A DNA stretch of 64,000 nucleotides from Hyphomonadaceae bacterium (GTDB lineage Bacteria; Pseudomonadota; Alphaproteobacteria; Rhizobiales; Hyphomicrobiaceae). The notes under the pieces were generated by a model, which was not told the origin of the DNA, made no database searches, and saw nothing but the letters and a program-made list of their open reading frames with translations. Of the stretch, positions 16,562 to 24,818 are shown one piece after another. How positions within the stretch are numbered: the stretch's first letter is position 1; each line of letters starts with the position of its first letter. The DNA lies in the NCBI GenBank assembly GCA_019747815.1, contig JAIEQJ010000022.1, positions 124,001 through 188,000 of the forward strand, given 5' to 3'. Made by a program: the position numbers and the translations under genes.

Positions 16562-16864
16562 TGGTGCGGGCGGCCGGACTCGAACCGGCACGAGCCTTTC
16601 GGCCCTACGGATTTTCGTACCACTTCGGCTTTCGCCGCCTCGCCGCAAACTGGCAAGTTCGTGGTCTGGACTATCCCTTCACCCTAGCGCGCGTGCGCCG
16701 TAGGTGCTGCCCGTCTAGTCTCTACACCTTCTCCTCACCGGAGCTTGGCTCGGGATTGCCACGCAAAGAGGTTTCCCCGAATTTGGGCAGTTCTGCATCC
16801 CCGGTTTCCCGAAGCGCACTCATTGCTTCAAGTCCGTTGCGTCTACCAATTCCGCCACGTCCGC
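16562..16864 (-). tRNA. tRNA-Leu(UAA) interrupted by a group I intron
   Basis: Exon 1 is 16830-16864 (35 nt) and exon 2 is 16562-16615 (54 nt, CCA encoded). Joined, they give an 89-nt class II tRNA with D-arm GCG/CGC, anticodon loop CTTAAAA (anticodon TAA), a long variable arm (AGGGCCGAAAGGCTCGT) and T-arm GCCGG-TTCGAGT-CCGGC. The insert lies between U34 and A35, the same place as the cyanobacterial and plastid tRNA-Leu(UAA) intron. The acceptor stem GCGGACG/CGCCCGC leaves an A5.C68 mismatch. It is read on the minus strand, upstream of the NDUFA9-like gene's 3' end. Confidence 0.93.
16616..16829 (-). ncRNA. Group I intron (IC3-like), 214 nt, no ORF
   Basis: The core is clearly that of the small bacterial tRNA introns such as the Azoarcus tRNA-Ile intron: CCAAATTCGGGGAAACC (P4-J4/5 side), GGCAATCCCGAGCCAAGC (P5-P6), GAAGGTGTAGAGACTAGACG (P3/P7 side) and GTGAAGGGATAGTCCAG (P7-P8). 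The 5' splice site follows U34, and exon ACUU can pair with GAGU at intron positions 9-12 to form P1 with the expected U.G pair. The intron ends in G (omega-G). No open reading frame or homing endonuclease is present, so splicing should be autocatalytic. Confidence 0.92.
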
Positions 16865-17010
16865 GCACTCCCTTTAGCTATACCCACCTGCGGGCAGGCC
16901 GCCAAGGCTCATCCTCGAGCTGCAGCGGACGATGCCCGCCCATCGGAGCTGCCGGCGTTCCGCTCCCGCGGGCAGCCGACGCACGGGACGGGTGCGGGGT
17001 CGCCGCCGCT

Positions 17011-17043
17011 GTCATCCTGGAATGGCGAAAATTCCGGGATGAC
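17011..17043. repeat. GTCATCC-type palindromic repeat (copy 3, short)
   Basis: This compact hairpin runs from GTCATCCTGGAAT to ATTCCGGGATGAC around GGCGAAA. It lies just beyond the stop codon of the NDUFA9-like gene and may act as its terminator. Confidence 0.8.
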
Positions 17044-17061
17044 GGTGCGGCTTGGCGTGGC

Positions 17062-18045
17062 TCAGCGCCGGTAGCTGTCGAACTGGCCGTGCGGGCGAAA
17101 GCGCTCCAGATAGCCCGGCACGATGCCCGCCATGGCATGCGGCGTGGCGATGCCGAGCCCTGCCAGCGTGCGCCCGTCCTCACGCGCCGCCTTGCTCACC
17201 ACGTTGGGCTCGGTCAGCATGCGCACCTGGTCGACCGTCAGGGGGCGCATGCTGTTGGGCAGCGGCAGGGTGAGAAAGGCGCCCACCTGCGCCAGCCAGA
17301 AGGGAATGCGCACATACCAGCGCCTGCGCCCCGACCACTCCTGGGTCAGATCGAGCAGTCGCCGGAAGGTGACGATGTCGGGCCCGCCCAGCTCGTAGAT
17401 GGTGCGCGGCCTGGCCTCTCCCCTCAGCACGGTCGCAATCGCGGCGCCGACGTCGCCGGCGTAGACCGGCTGCATCAGGGTCTTGCCGCCGCCGATCAGC
17501 GGCAGGACGGGAGACAGGCGGGCCATTGCCGCAAAGCGGTTGAAGAGCTGGTCCTCGGGCCCGAAGACGAGCGACGGGCGCAGGATGACGGCCTCGGGAA
17601 ACTCCGCCAGCACGGCGGCCTCGCCCGCCGCCTTGGTGCGGCCGTACTTGCCCCAGGACTTGCGGTCCGCGCCAATGGCCGAGACATGCACGAAGGTCTT
17701 GGCCCCGGCCGCCTTGGCCGCCTTGGCCGCGGCGCGCGCGCCCGCCACGTGCACGGCATGGAAGGTCTGCGCGCCCGACTTGAAGAGAATGCCGACGAGG
17801 TTCACGACCGCATCGGCGCCCTCCACCGCCCGCGCAATCGAATCGGGGTAGCGCAGGTTGGCCTGCACGGCGTGGACCTGCCCCACGGCCCCCATGGGCT
17901 GCAGATGGCCGGCAAGATCGGGCCGGCGCACCGCCGCACGGACGCGCCAGCCGTCGTTGGCGAGCGCCCGCACCACATAGCGGCCGACGAAGCCCGAGCC
18001 GCCCAAGACGGTCACCAGGCTGCCGTGCTCCAGACGTGCATTCAC
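17062..18045 (-). CDS. Complex I NDUFA9-like atypical SDR (NAD(P)-binding epimerase family)
   Basis: The 327-residue product has the extended-SDR nucleotide fold (VTVLGGSGFVGRYVVRAL) and the pattern of the NDUFA9 accessory subunit group: HVSAIGADRKS, YGRTKAAGE, ILRPSLVFGPED and QPVYAGDVGAAI. Alphaproteobacterial homologues are annotated as complex I-associated, though a structural role in bacteria is not proven. The GTG at 18045, eight bases after AAGGGAG, is preferred because it gives the normal family start. The longer ATG frame from 18141 adds residues not found in relatives. Confidence 0.85.
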   Translation of the reverse strand: MNARLEHGSLVTVLGGSGFVGRYVVRALANDGWRVRAAVRRPDLAGHLQPMGAVGQVHAVQANLRYPDSIARAVEGADAVVNLVGILFKSGAQTFHAVHVAGARAAAKAAKAAGAKTFVHVSAIGADRKSWGKYGRTKAAGEAAVLAEFPEAVILRPSLVFGPEDQLFNRFAAMARLSPVLPLIGGGKTLMQPVYAGDVGAAIATVLRGEARPRTIYELGGPDIVTFRRLLDLTQEWSGRRRWYVRIPFWLAQVGAFLTLPLPNSMRPLTVDQVRMLTEPNVVSKAAREDGRTLAGLGIATPHAMAGIVPGYLERFRPHGQFDSYRR

Positions 18046-18175
18046 CACCAGCGCTCCCTTGCCCAAGGTCAGACTTGGGGAATAGCGCCGCAGGGCCCCC
18101 GTGTGAAGAAGGAACGCTGCGACGCGCCCCGCAATTGACAAGGGCGGGTGCCGGCTCTAACTAGCGGCCGGGATT

Positions 18176-18262
<87 letters not shown>

Positions 18263-18977
18263 TACGCCACGAGGCTGCGGCCGTTTGGCTGGTAGCTGAC
18301 GAGGCAGCAAGGCCGCCGGCCAGAAACGCGGGTGGCGTCGATCCTCAGCCCCGCAGGCGGACTGCCGGCCTCAGACAAGACCGCAAGAGACAAGACCGCA
18401 AGAGACAAGACCGCAAGAGACAAGACCGCAAGAGACAGGGCGCAGGGGCGCAAAGCCCCCTTCCCCAACACCTGTGCGTGCCCGCACACAGCAATAATAG
18501 AGGGTTTCGCAGGCCCCGCGCTGCCGGCGCATCCGTCCAGCGACAGCCCGACCGCAGCCCAGGATGATCCCCGAGGTCGCGCGCCGGTCATCCACGCGAC
18601 ACGCGGCGTGTGTCTGTCGCAGCAGCGGTTTCCGACACGCGAATAGCCGATCAATATCCCGGCGCAAGATCATAGGATCTGCCGCTCTGCCGACGGGCCA
18701 CAAAGCGGGCGCGCGGCGGCCGGCCATGCGGTCTTGGGCGGGCCTGCAGCCGAACGCCGGCCTCAGTCTGAGGCCTTGGGGTCGCAGGGCACCGAGCTGC
18801 TCCGGGGGGCGCCGAGACCCGTCCACGCGATGGCGGCGCGGGCGACGTTCACTACGTGCGGGAAATGAGGACATACGCAAAGGCGTATCAGGGTTAGACC
18901 CGATTTGTCGCCCGTCACAAGGGATTGAATCTCCGCAGCCATCGGCCGGGCGTGGCAGGTGGCTGTGGAGAATTTCC
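18263..18977. other. Intergenic region with a 15-bp minisatellite
   Basis: Apart from the tandem repeat at 18373-18432 I see no supported gene in these 715 bases. Open frames on both strands are Arg-rich, lack ribosome sites and resemble no family. The promoter of the following arylsulfatase must lie here. Confidence 0.6.
18373..18432. repeat. Tandem repeat, 15-bp unit, 4 copies
   Basis: The unit AGACAAGACCGCAAG is repeated four times without change at 18373, 18388, 18403 and 18418, followed by a partial AGACAGGG. It has no spacers, so it is a minisatellite and not a CRISPR array. Confidence 0.97.
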
Positions 18978-20666
18978 ATGAGCACGAAGATTGCGCGCAC
19001 TGGGCGCAAGATGATCCCCGCATGCGTTTGTCATGAGCAGGACGGCACATTCAGCCGTCGAAATCTTCTTCTTTCCGGCGCCTCGATCGCCACCCTCACG
19101 GCCTTGGGGGCGGTTGCATCGGTTCAGCGAACACAGGCCCAACAGCCCGCCGCGGTGCCGCCGGGACGCAAGCCCAACATCCTGATGATCATGGCCGACG
19201 ACATCGGCTGGTTCAATGTCAGCCTCTACAATCACGGCATCATGGGCTACCGGACACCCAACATCGACCGGATCGGCAAGGAGGGGGCGATGTTCACCGA
19301 CTGGTACGGCGAACAGAGCTGCACCGCCGGGCGCGCCGCCTTCATCACCGGCCAATCGCCCATCCGCACCGGGCTGACGAAGGTCGGCCTGCCGGGTGCC
19401 ACCGTGGGGCTGCAGGCCGCCGACATGAGCGTTGCGGAAGCGCTGAAGCCGCTGGGCTATGCCACCGGACAATTCGGCAAGAACCACCTCGGCGACCGCA
19501 ACGAGTTCCTGCCGACCGTGCATGGCTTCGACGAGTTCTTCGGCAACCTCTATCACCTCAATGCGGAGGAGGAGCCGCAGAACCCCGATTACCCGAAGGA
19601 CCCGCGCTTCCGGGCGAGATTCGGGCCGCGCGGCGTCCTCAAGTGCAGGGCGAGCGACCAGGACGACCCAACCATCGACCCGGCCTATGGCAGGGTCGGC
19701 CGGCAGGTGATCGAGAATACCGGCGCGCTGGACACCAAGCGCATGGAGACCGTGGACCAGGAGTTCCTGGCTGCGGCGCTGGACTTCATCGACCGGCAGC
19801 AGAAGGCCAATACGCCCTGGTTCTGCTACTTCAATCCCACGCGCATGCACGTGTGGACGCATCTGAAGCCCGCTTCCCAGGGCGTGACCGGCCAGGGGCT
19901 CTATCCTGACGGCATGGTCGAGCTCGACGGCTATGTCGGCCAATTGCTGAAGAAGCTCGACGATCTCGGCGTCGCCAACACCACCATCGTGCTGTTCACC
20001 ACCGACAACGGGGCTGAGGTGATGAGCTTTCCCGACGGCGGGCAAACGCCCTTCCGCGGCGAGAAGGCAACCAATTGGGAGGGCGGCTATCGCGTGCCGA
20101 TGCTGATCCGCTGGCCCGGCACGATCAAGCCGGCGACCGTCTACAACGAGATGTTCTCGCACTACGATCTGATCCCGACCTTTGCGGCAGCTGGCGGCGA
20201 TCCTGACATCGTGGCCAAGTGCGCGCGGGGGTCCCGGATCGGCGGCAAGACTTTCAAGATTCACCTCGACGGCCACAACCTCATTCCATTCCTCAATGGC
20301 CAGGCCAAGGACTCGCCGCGCAAGGAGTTCCTCTATTGGAACGACGATGGCGAATTGGTCGCGATCCGCGTGAATGAGTGGAAGATCGTCTTCAAGGAAC
20401 AGAACAACAAGGGCATCGGCGTGTGGCGCGGGCAGTTCACCGATCTGCGAACCCCCAAACCCTTCCACCTGCGTGCCGATCCTTTCGAGCGCGGTGACGA
20501 GTCGATCCTCTACGAAAAGTGGATGGCGGATCGCATGTTCATCCTAGTGCCGGCGCAAGCCCTGGTGGCGCGGTGGCTCGAGACTTTCAAGGAATTCCCG
20601 ATCCGGCAGAGGCCGGCAAGCTTCAATCTTGATGCGGTCATGGAGAAGCTGACGCCGAGGAACTGA
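18978..20666 (+). CDS. Arylsulfatase, Tat-exported, formylglycine type
   Basis: The 562-residue product hydrolyses sulfate esters in the periplasm. A twin-arginine signal, SRRNLL at 26-31 with a hydrophobic stretch to about residue 55, precedes the mature enzyme. Metal-binding MADD is at 72-75. The sulfatase signature CTAGR (115-119) has Cys115 as the residue converted to formylglycine. Further typical elements are YATGQFGKNHLG, FTTDNGAE and the C-terminal RVNEWKIVF. The ATG follows GGAG by eight bases. The stop codon region is duplicated in tandem directly afterwards. An arylsulfatase remnant and an alkylsulfatase lie elsewhere in the window, suggesting use of organic sulfate as a sulfur source. 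Confidence 0.92.
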   Translation: MSTKIARTGRKMIPACVCHEQDGTFSRRNLLLSGASIATLTALGAVASVQRTQAQQPAAVPPGRKPNILMIMADDIGWFNVSLYNHGIMGYRTPNIDRIGKEGAMFTDWYGEQSCTAGRAAFITGQSPIRTGLTKVGLPGATVGLQAADMSVAEALKPLGYATGQFGKNHLGDRNEFLPTVHGFDEFFGNLYHLNAEEEPQNPDYPKDPRFRARFGPRGVLKCRASDQDDPTIDPAYGRVGRQVIENTGALDTKRMETVDQEFLAAALDFIDRQQKANTPWFCYFNPTRMHVWTHLKPASQGVTGQGLYPDGMVELDGYVGQLLKKLDDLGVANTTIVLFTTDNGAEVMSFPDGGQTPFRGEKATNWEGGYRVPMLIRWPGTIKPATVYNEMFSHYDLIPTFAAAGGDPDIVAKCARGSRIGGKTFKIHLDGHNLIPFLNGQAKDSPRKEFLYWNDDGELVAIRVNEWKIVFKEQNNKGIGVWRGQFTDLRTPKPFHLRADPFERGDESILYEKWMADRMFILVPAQALVARWLETFKEFPIRQRPASFNLDAVMEKLTPRN

Positions 20667-20678
20667 CGCCGAGGAACT
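20651..20678. repeat. Tandem duplication of the arylsulfatase 3' end (14-bp unit x2)
   Basis: The unit GACGCCGAGGAACT occurs twice in a row, and the first TGA after unit one ends the gene. The second unit carries a copy of the last codons beyond the stop. Confidence 0.9.
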
Positions 20679-20820
20679 GACGGGCGCTCGCATCTGGTCG
20701 TCTTCCGCCCGCGCCGGGCCGTGGCGATCGAGCCACCGCCGCAGCGGCACGACGGGCGAGGCACGCCCTCGCGCGTCACCCGCCAACGCCGTCACGCACA
20801 CAATCGCAGGGGCAGGCACC

Positions 20821-20898
20821 GGGACTGGCACTCGGGCTGGCACTCGGGCTGGCACTCGGGCTGGCACCCGGACTGGCACCCGGACTGGCGCTCGGGCC
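20821..20898. repeat. Tandem repeat, 12-bp unit, about 6.5 copies
   Basis: The unit CGGGCTGGCACT (with variants CCGGACTGGCAC) is repeated between the ends of two convergent genes. Later units carry A or C changes, so the array is older or less homogeneous than the 15-base arrays. Confidence 0.9.
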
Positions 20899-20911
20899 AG
20901 CCCACGCGCGG

Positions 20912-21379
20912 TCACCGCGCCACGTCATACAGCTTGTAGCGCAGCTTGGGCTGCAGGAACGACGAGGCCGGATCGACCAGCACATCGCCGGCGATCGCGC
21001 GGCGGCCGAGCAGCATGCGGTAGCTCATCATGTCGCGGTTGGCGAGCGTGACCTCGATCGGCCACTCGCGGTCGCCGATGCGCAGCAGCGTCTCGATCAC
21101 GTAGCGCTGCTCGCGCTCGCCGTTGGAGCTTCTGACCTCGCGCCGGTCGACCAGGCGGGCGACGCACGCCACCTCGATATCGCTGCGGCGCGGCACCGGA
21201 TGCACCCCGAAGCGCACCTTGCGCGAACGCACCGGCCCGAACGGCTCGACATAGACCGCATGCAGAGCGGACGTGCGCGCACCGGTATCGACCTTGGCCT
21301 TGATGGCCGGCAGGCCGAGCTCGGGCAGGGCAACCCACTCCTCCCAGCCGAGGATGAACGGTGCGGATACGGGCGGCAT
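20912..21379 (-). CDS. Retropepsin-like aspartic protease domain protein (RimK/Zn-protease type)
   Basis: The 155-residue product belongs to the small bacterial family with a retropepsin-like fold, often found beside RimK-type ATP-grasp ligases. The aspartic protease motif KAKVDTGARTSALHA places the catalytic DTGA at 31-34. Later signatures are RYVIETLLRIG, IEVTLANRDMMSYRMLLGRRAI and the ending DPASSFLQ. No rimK gene is adjacent here. The Met at 21379 is chosen because GAGG lies eight bases upstream and relatives start with a short leader before GWEEW. Confidence 0.82.
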   Translation of the reverse strand: MPPVSAPFILGWEEWVALPELGLPAIKAKVDTGARTSALHAVYVEPFGPVRSRKVRFGVHPVPRRSDIEVACVARLVDRREVRSSNGEREQRYVIETLLRIGDREWPIEVTLANRDMMSYRMLLGRRAIAGDVLVDPASSFLQPKLRYKLYDVAR

Positions 21380-21586
21380 GCGCTTGCCTCGAACGGGCAT
21401 GATGACGAGCATGTTCTGTGCACTAATGGCGCAGGGAACCGCAAACGGCAAGCGGGCAGGCCGACCCGTGCGTGCCTGCCCTGCTCGAAAGGGCTGGGCC
21501 GGTGGCGCCGCCGCCCATATTCCCTCTCCCCACCACTCTTCCGTGCGGAGAGGGTCAATGGCGGAGTCATGCCTTCCTCACCCCGA

Positions 21587-21612
21587 CCCTCGCCCCGCCG
21601 GCGGGGCGAGGG
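21587..21612. repeat. 26-bp perfect GC palindrome
   Basis: CCCTCGCCCCGC is followed after CG by its exact inverse GCGGGGCGAGGG. It lies 14 bases before the parS-like site. Lesser inverted pieces (TCTCCCC/GGAGAGGG) precede it. It could be a repeat-family member or a terminator. Confidence 0.85.
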
Positions 21613-21625
21613 ATGGCGAATTCAA

Positions 21626-21675
21626 TGTTTCACGTGAAACATCAGCTCATTGGTTAATTTGTTTCACATGAAACA
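21626..21675. promoter_or_regulatory. Two parS-like centromere sites
   Basis: TGTTTCACGTGAAACA at 21626-21641 is a perfect 16-bp palindrome identical to the bacterial parS consensus bound by ParB. TGTTTCACATGAAACA at 21660-21675 differs by one central base. The site starts are 34 bp apart in the gap between the retropepsin-like gene and def. parS sites usually cluster within some tens of kilobases of the chromosomal origin. No parA or parB gene is in the window. Confidence 0.85.
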
Positions 21676-21844
21676 TGAGATTTGGACGGCCGCCCGCGAT
21701 GGGCGTTGGCCGCTCGCCGCATCCATCGTTTGAACCATCCGAGCGCGCAGCCTGCCGCTCAACCGGCAAGCCCGGGGCCCGTCAAGGCGTGGAGAGCGCG
21801 CCCCGGCGATTGACCGGGCGATGCCATCACCCTATGTCAGCGCC

Positions 21845-22363
21845 ATGACCATACGCCCGATCATCACGTTGCCCGATCCCTTGCTGCGCACGGTGAGCGC
21901 TCCTCTCGAGCGGATCGACGAGGCCGTGCGCACGCTGGCCGCCGACATGCTGGAGACCATGTACGCAGCCCCGGGCGTCGGCCTGGCGGCGGTGCAGGTC
22001 GGCGTGCCGCACCGCCTGATCGTGCTCGACACGGCCAAGGACGAGGAGCCGCCGCGCCCCCTGGTGCTCATCAATCCCGAGATCGTGACGGTTGGGTCGG
22101 AGCTGCGCGAGCACGAGGAGGGGTGCCTGTCGATCCCGGACGTGCGCATCGACATCGAGCGGCCGGGCTCGCTCAAGGTCCGCTACCTCGATCTCGACGG
22201 CAAGATGCAGGAGCTGGCCGCCGAGGGCTTGCTGGCAACCGCCATCCAGCACGAGATCGATCACCTGAACGGCAAGCTGATCATCGACTTCCTGTCGCGC
22301 CTGAAGCGCGACATCATCATCCGCCGGTTCAAGAAGCAGGCGAAGGCCGAGGCCACCGCATAG
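21845..22363 (+). CDS. def: Peptide deformylase
   Basis: The 172-residue metalloenzyme removes the N-formyl group from new proteins. All three motifs are present: GVGLAAVQ (44-51), EGCLS (92-96, metal-binding Cys94) and HEIDH (136-140). The C-terminal basic helix [19 protein letters not shown] is typical of alphaproteobacterial Def. The start MTIRPIIT is the usual one; an upstream in-frame ATG at 21821 adds eight atypical residues. It is followed after 59 bases by fmt, with which it acts on initiator formyl-Met, and the two probably form an operon. Confidence 0.97.
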   Translation: MTIRPIITLPDPLLRTVSAPLERIDEAVRTLAADMLETMYAAPGVGLAAVQVGVPHRLIVLDTAKDEEPPRPLVLINPEIVTVGSELREHEEGCLSIPDVRIDIERPGSLKVRYLDLDGKMQELAAEGLLATAIQHEIDHLNGKLIIDFLSRLKRDIIIRRFKKQAKAEATA

Positions 22364-22422
22364 TCGGGCGCGAGGGGCCACGCCCTGCCGTTGCCGAGAC
22401 GAAGGAAGGGAGCGTCTTGGGG

Positions 22423-23352
22423 ATGCTGCGCGTCGTTTTCATGGGCACGCCGGAGTTTGCCGTCCCGACGCTGGCTGGCATCGTGGCGGCGGGCCATCAG
22501 GTGGTGGCCGCCTACACCCAGCCGCCCCGCCCCGCCGGACGCGGCCTGGACGCGCGCAAGGCCGCCGTGCATCGCTTCGCCGACAGGGCCGGCATCCCCG
22601 TGCGCACGCCGCAGACCCTCAAGGCCGGCGATGCGCGGCAGATGTTTGCAGACCTCGAGGCCGACGTCGCGGTGGTCGTGGCCTACGGCCTCATTCTGCC
22701 GCAGCCGGTGCTCGCCGCACCCCGTTTCGGCGGCCTCAATCTGCATGCCTCGGCCCTGCCGCGCTGGCGTGGCGCAGCCCCGATCCAGCGCGCGGTGATG
22801 GCGGGCGACGCCGCGACAGCGGCCACCGTCATGCGCATGGACCAAGGCCTCGACACGGGGCCGATCTGCCTCGAAGAGCCGGTGGCCATCGGGCCGGACA
22901 TGACCGCCGGCGAGCTGCACGATCTCCTGTCGCAACAAGGTGCGGGCCTGATGGTGCGCGCGCTCGCCCTCCTGGAGCAGGGCGCCTTGCGCTCGACGCC
23001 CCAGCCTGCCGCGGGCGCCACCTATGCCGCCAAGATCGACAAGGGCGAGACCGCCATCGATTTCTCCCGCCCGGCCCGCTCGGTGCACAATCACATCCGC
23101 GGCTTGTCGCCCGCCCCGGGGGCCTGGCTCGAGCTGGCCACCGGCGGCGGCAAGCGCGAGCGCATCCGCGTGCTGCGCAGCGCCGTGGTGGACGGCGCCG
23201 GACCCGCCGGCACCGTTCTGGACGGCCTGCTGACGGTGGCGTGCGGCGAAGGCGCGGTGCGGCTGCTGGAGCTTCAGCGCGGGGGCAAACGGCCGATGCC
23301 GGCCGCCGAGTTCCTGCGCGGCTGCCCGATCGCGCCCGGCACCCGGGTTTAG
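22423..23352 (+). CDS. fmt: Methionyl-tRNA formyltransferase
   Basis: The 309-residue product transfers a formyl group from 10-formyl-tetrahydrofolate to Met-tRNAi. The N-terminal Rossmann domain has the catalytic triad in LNLHAS (Asn107, His109) and MDQGLDTG (Asp144), plus the RWRGAAPIQ loop. The C-terminal OB-fold domain begins near [11 protein letters not shown]. The ATG at 22423 gives the conserved start [16 protein letters not shown] two codons earlier is closer to the AAGGAAGGGAG ribosome site and is a possible alternative. Confidence 0.97.
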   Translation: MLRVVFMGTPEFAVPTLAGIVAAGHQVVAAYTQPPRPAGRGLDARKAAVHRFADRAGIPVRTPQTLKAGDARQMFADLEADVAVVVAYGLILPQPVLAAPRFGGLNLHASALPRWRGAAPIQRAVMAGDAATAATVMRMDQGLDTGPICLEEPVAIGPDMTAGELHDLLSQQGAGLMVRALALLEQGALRSTPQPAAGATYAAKIDKGETAIDFSRPARSVHNHIRGLSPAPGAWLELATGGGKRERIRVLRSAVVDGAGPAGTVLDGLLTVACGEGAVRLLELQRGGKRPMPAAEFLRGCPIAPGTRV

Positions 23353-23385
23353 TCTGGCAACAGAGTTACAGAATAGGATCGGAAC

Positions 23386-24081
23386 GTGCCATACTGCAGA
23401 CCGTCAGGGTGGCCGCGCTGGCCGAGGCTGATTGTGGTGCTCATCGCCGTGCTGGGAGGTGCTGACATGGCTGCGGGTCAACCGGCAGATCCGGGGCGCG
23501 AGATGCTGGCGGCGGCGGCGCAGGGCGACGCTGGGCGCCTGCGGCGCCTGATCGCCACGGGAGCCCCGCTCGACCCCGTGAACGAGGCCAAGGAGACGCC
23601 GCTCCTGCTGGCGGTGAAGAACGACCATCTGGCGGCCGCGACCCTGCTGATCGAGGCCGGCAGCAACATCAACGCGCAGGCCGCCAACAAGGATTCGCCC
23701 TGGCTGCTGGCCGGGTCGCGCGGGCGCACCGAGATGCTGCGCCACATGATCCCCAAGGGCCCGGATTTCTCCCTGCGCAACCGGTTCGGCGGCAATGCGC
23801 TGATCCCCGCCTGCGAGCGCGCCCATGTGGAGACCGTCAAGCTGCTGCTGACGACCGAGATCGACGTCAATCACATCAACAACCTCGGCTGGACCTGCCT
23901 GCTCGAGATCGTGATCCTGGGCGACGGCGGCCCGCGCCACGTCGAGACGGCCAAGCTGGTGCTGGCGGCCGGCGCCGATCCCAATATCGCCGACAAGGAC
24001 GGCGTCTCGCCGCTGACGCATGCCAGGCAGAAGCGGCAGGATGCGATCGCCAGGCTGATCAGGGACGCAGGCGGACGGTAG
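23386..24081 (+). CDS. Ankyrin-repeat protein with N-terminal signal or anchor
   Basis: The 231-residue product (GTG start) has a hydrophobic stretch (LIVVLIAVLGGADMAAG) near the N-terminus, followed by about five ankyrin repeats. Helices AAAAQGDAGRLRRLIATGA, TPLLLAVKNDHLAAATLLIEAG and HVETVKLLLTTEIDVN follow the repeat consensus, ending with GVSPLTHARQKRQDAIARLI. Ankyrin repeats mediate protein contacts; the partner is unknown. It sits between fmt and truA, 33 bases after fmt, and is likely co-transcribed. An exported location is inferred from the signal-like segment. Confidence 0.85.
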   Translation: MPYCRPSGWPRWPRLIVVLIAVLGGADMAAGQPADPGREMLAAAAQGDAGRLRRLIATGAPLDPVNEAKETPLLLAVKNDHLAAATLLIEAGSNINAQAANKDSPWLLAGSRGRTEMLRHMIPKGPDFSLRNRFGGNALIPACERAHVETVKLLLTTEIDVNHINNLGWTCLLEIVILGDGGPRHVETAKLVLAAGADPNIADKDGVSPLTHARQKRQDAIARLIRDAGGR

Positions 24082-24237
24082 GCTCGGCCGCGCCCCGCCA
24101 AGCATCCTCAGCGTGCTGCAAAAGCGCACGCTTCACCCTCTCGTTAAGCATTGCGGCACCTTCTCTCGCGAGGCGGCGCCGCGGCCACTACACTGGCGGC
24201 AAAGCTGCAGCCTCGGGAGAGTTGTGAGGAGAGTTTC

Positions 24238-24627
24238 ATGCGTGCGATGGCTTTGGGTCTTCTAGTCGCCGCAAGCCTTGGCGCGGCCGCGGCTCCGGCA
24301 GCGCTGGCCGAACCGGTGACGACGCGCATCGAGACGCGGCCGTTCTACGGCGCCACCGTCACCCTGGAAGAAGGGGTGCGGGTGTTCCGCCCGCTGCCGC
24401 GGCATGACCGGGTGATCATCAATCCGGGTGGCCGGACCCCGCTGTCGCTGAGCTATGCGGAATCGCGCAACACCTCCTACTACGAGGGCAACGGGGCCCG
24501 GCCTCCCGTGGAGCAGCGCTATGATCCGGGCGACGACGGCTACTACGGCGGCTTCGTGTCGGACGGCCGCCATCGCCGGCACGGCCATGGTCGCGGCCAC
24601 GGCCACCGCCCCGCGAGCCGGCGGTGA
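24238..24627 (+). CDS. Exported protein with His/Gly/Arg-rich tail, unknown function
   Basis: The 129-residue product has a clear signal peptide (MRAMALGLLVAASLGAAAAP, cleavage near ALA-EP). The mature part has a short beta-rich segment (TTRIETRPFYGATVTLEEG, VRVFRPLPRHDRVIIN) and ends in a low-complexity tail of His, Gly and Arg (HRRHGHGRGHGH). The tail could bind metal or be a repeat-driven artefact of GC-rich coding. GAGGAGAG lies five bases before the ATG. I recognise no family. Confidence 0.65.
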   Translation: MRAMALGLLVAASLGAAAAPAALAEPVTTRIETRPFYGATVTLEEGVRVFRPLPRHDRVIINPGGRTPLSLSYAESRNTSYYEGNGARPPVEQRYDPGDDGYYGGFVSDGRHRRHGHGRGHGHRPASRR

Positions 24628-24818
24628 TATCGGCGCTGGCAATGTCTCTGAGCGGGCTCGCCGCCGGCGCCTGCCGGTGCGGCAGGCCGCAGCCGTCACA
24701 GCCTTAGCGCTGCATGCTTGTTTGCCGGCGCGTAAGCGGCTAGCAGAGCGGCACCGCTGCGGCATCGGCCCAGTGGCCGTGCCGCCCAGCCCATCGACCA
24801 CCCATCCTGTCGACCGCC

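Noticed and set aside
18373-18432. CRISPR-like direct repeats
   Set aside because: Units of 15 bp are contiguous without spacers and no cas genes are present; it is a minisatellite. The same holds for the arrays at 14072, 20821, 37788 and 62841.
18564-18977. 138-residue N-terminal extension of the arylsulfatase
   Set aside because: The extension is Arg-rich, lies ahead of a clear Tat signal with its own ribosome site at 18978, and would bury the signal peptide.
20544-20915. Minus-strand frame coding a VPARVPARVPA-type repeat protein
   Set aside because: The repeat residues come from translating the 12-bp minisatellite; no start signal and overlap with the arylsulfatase 3' end.
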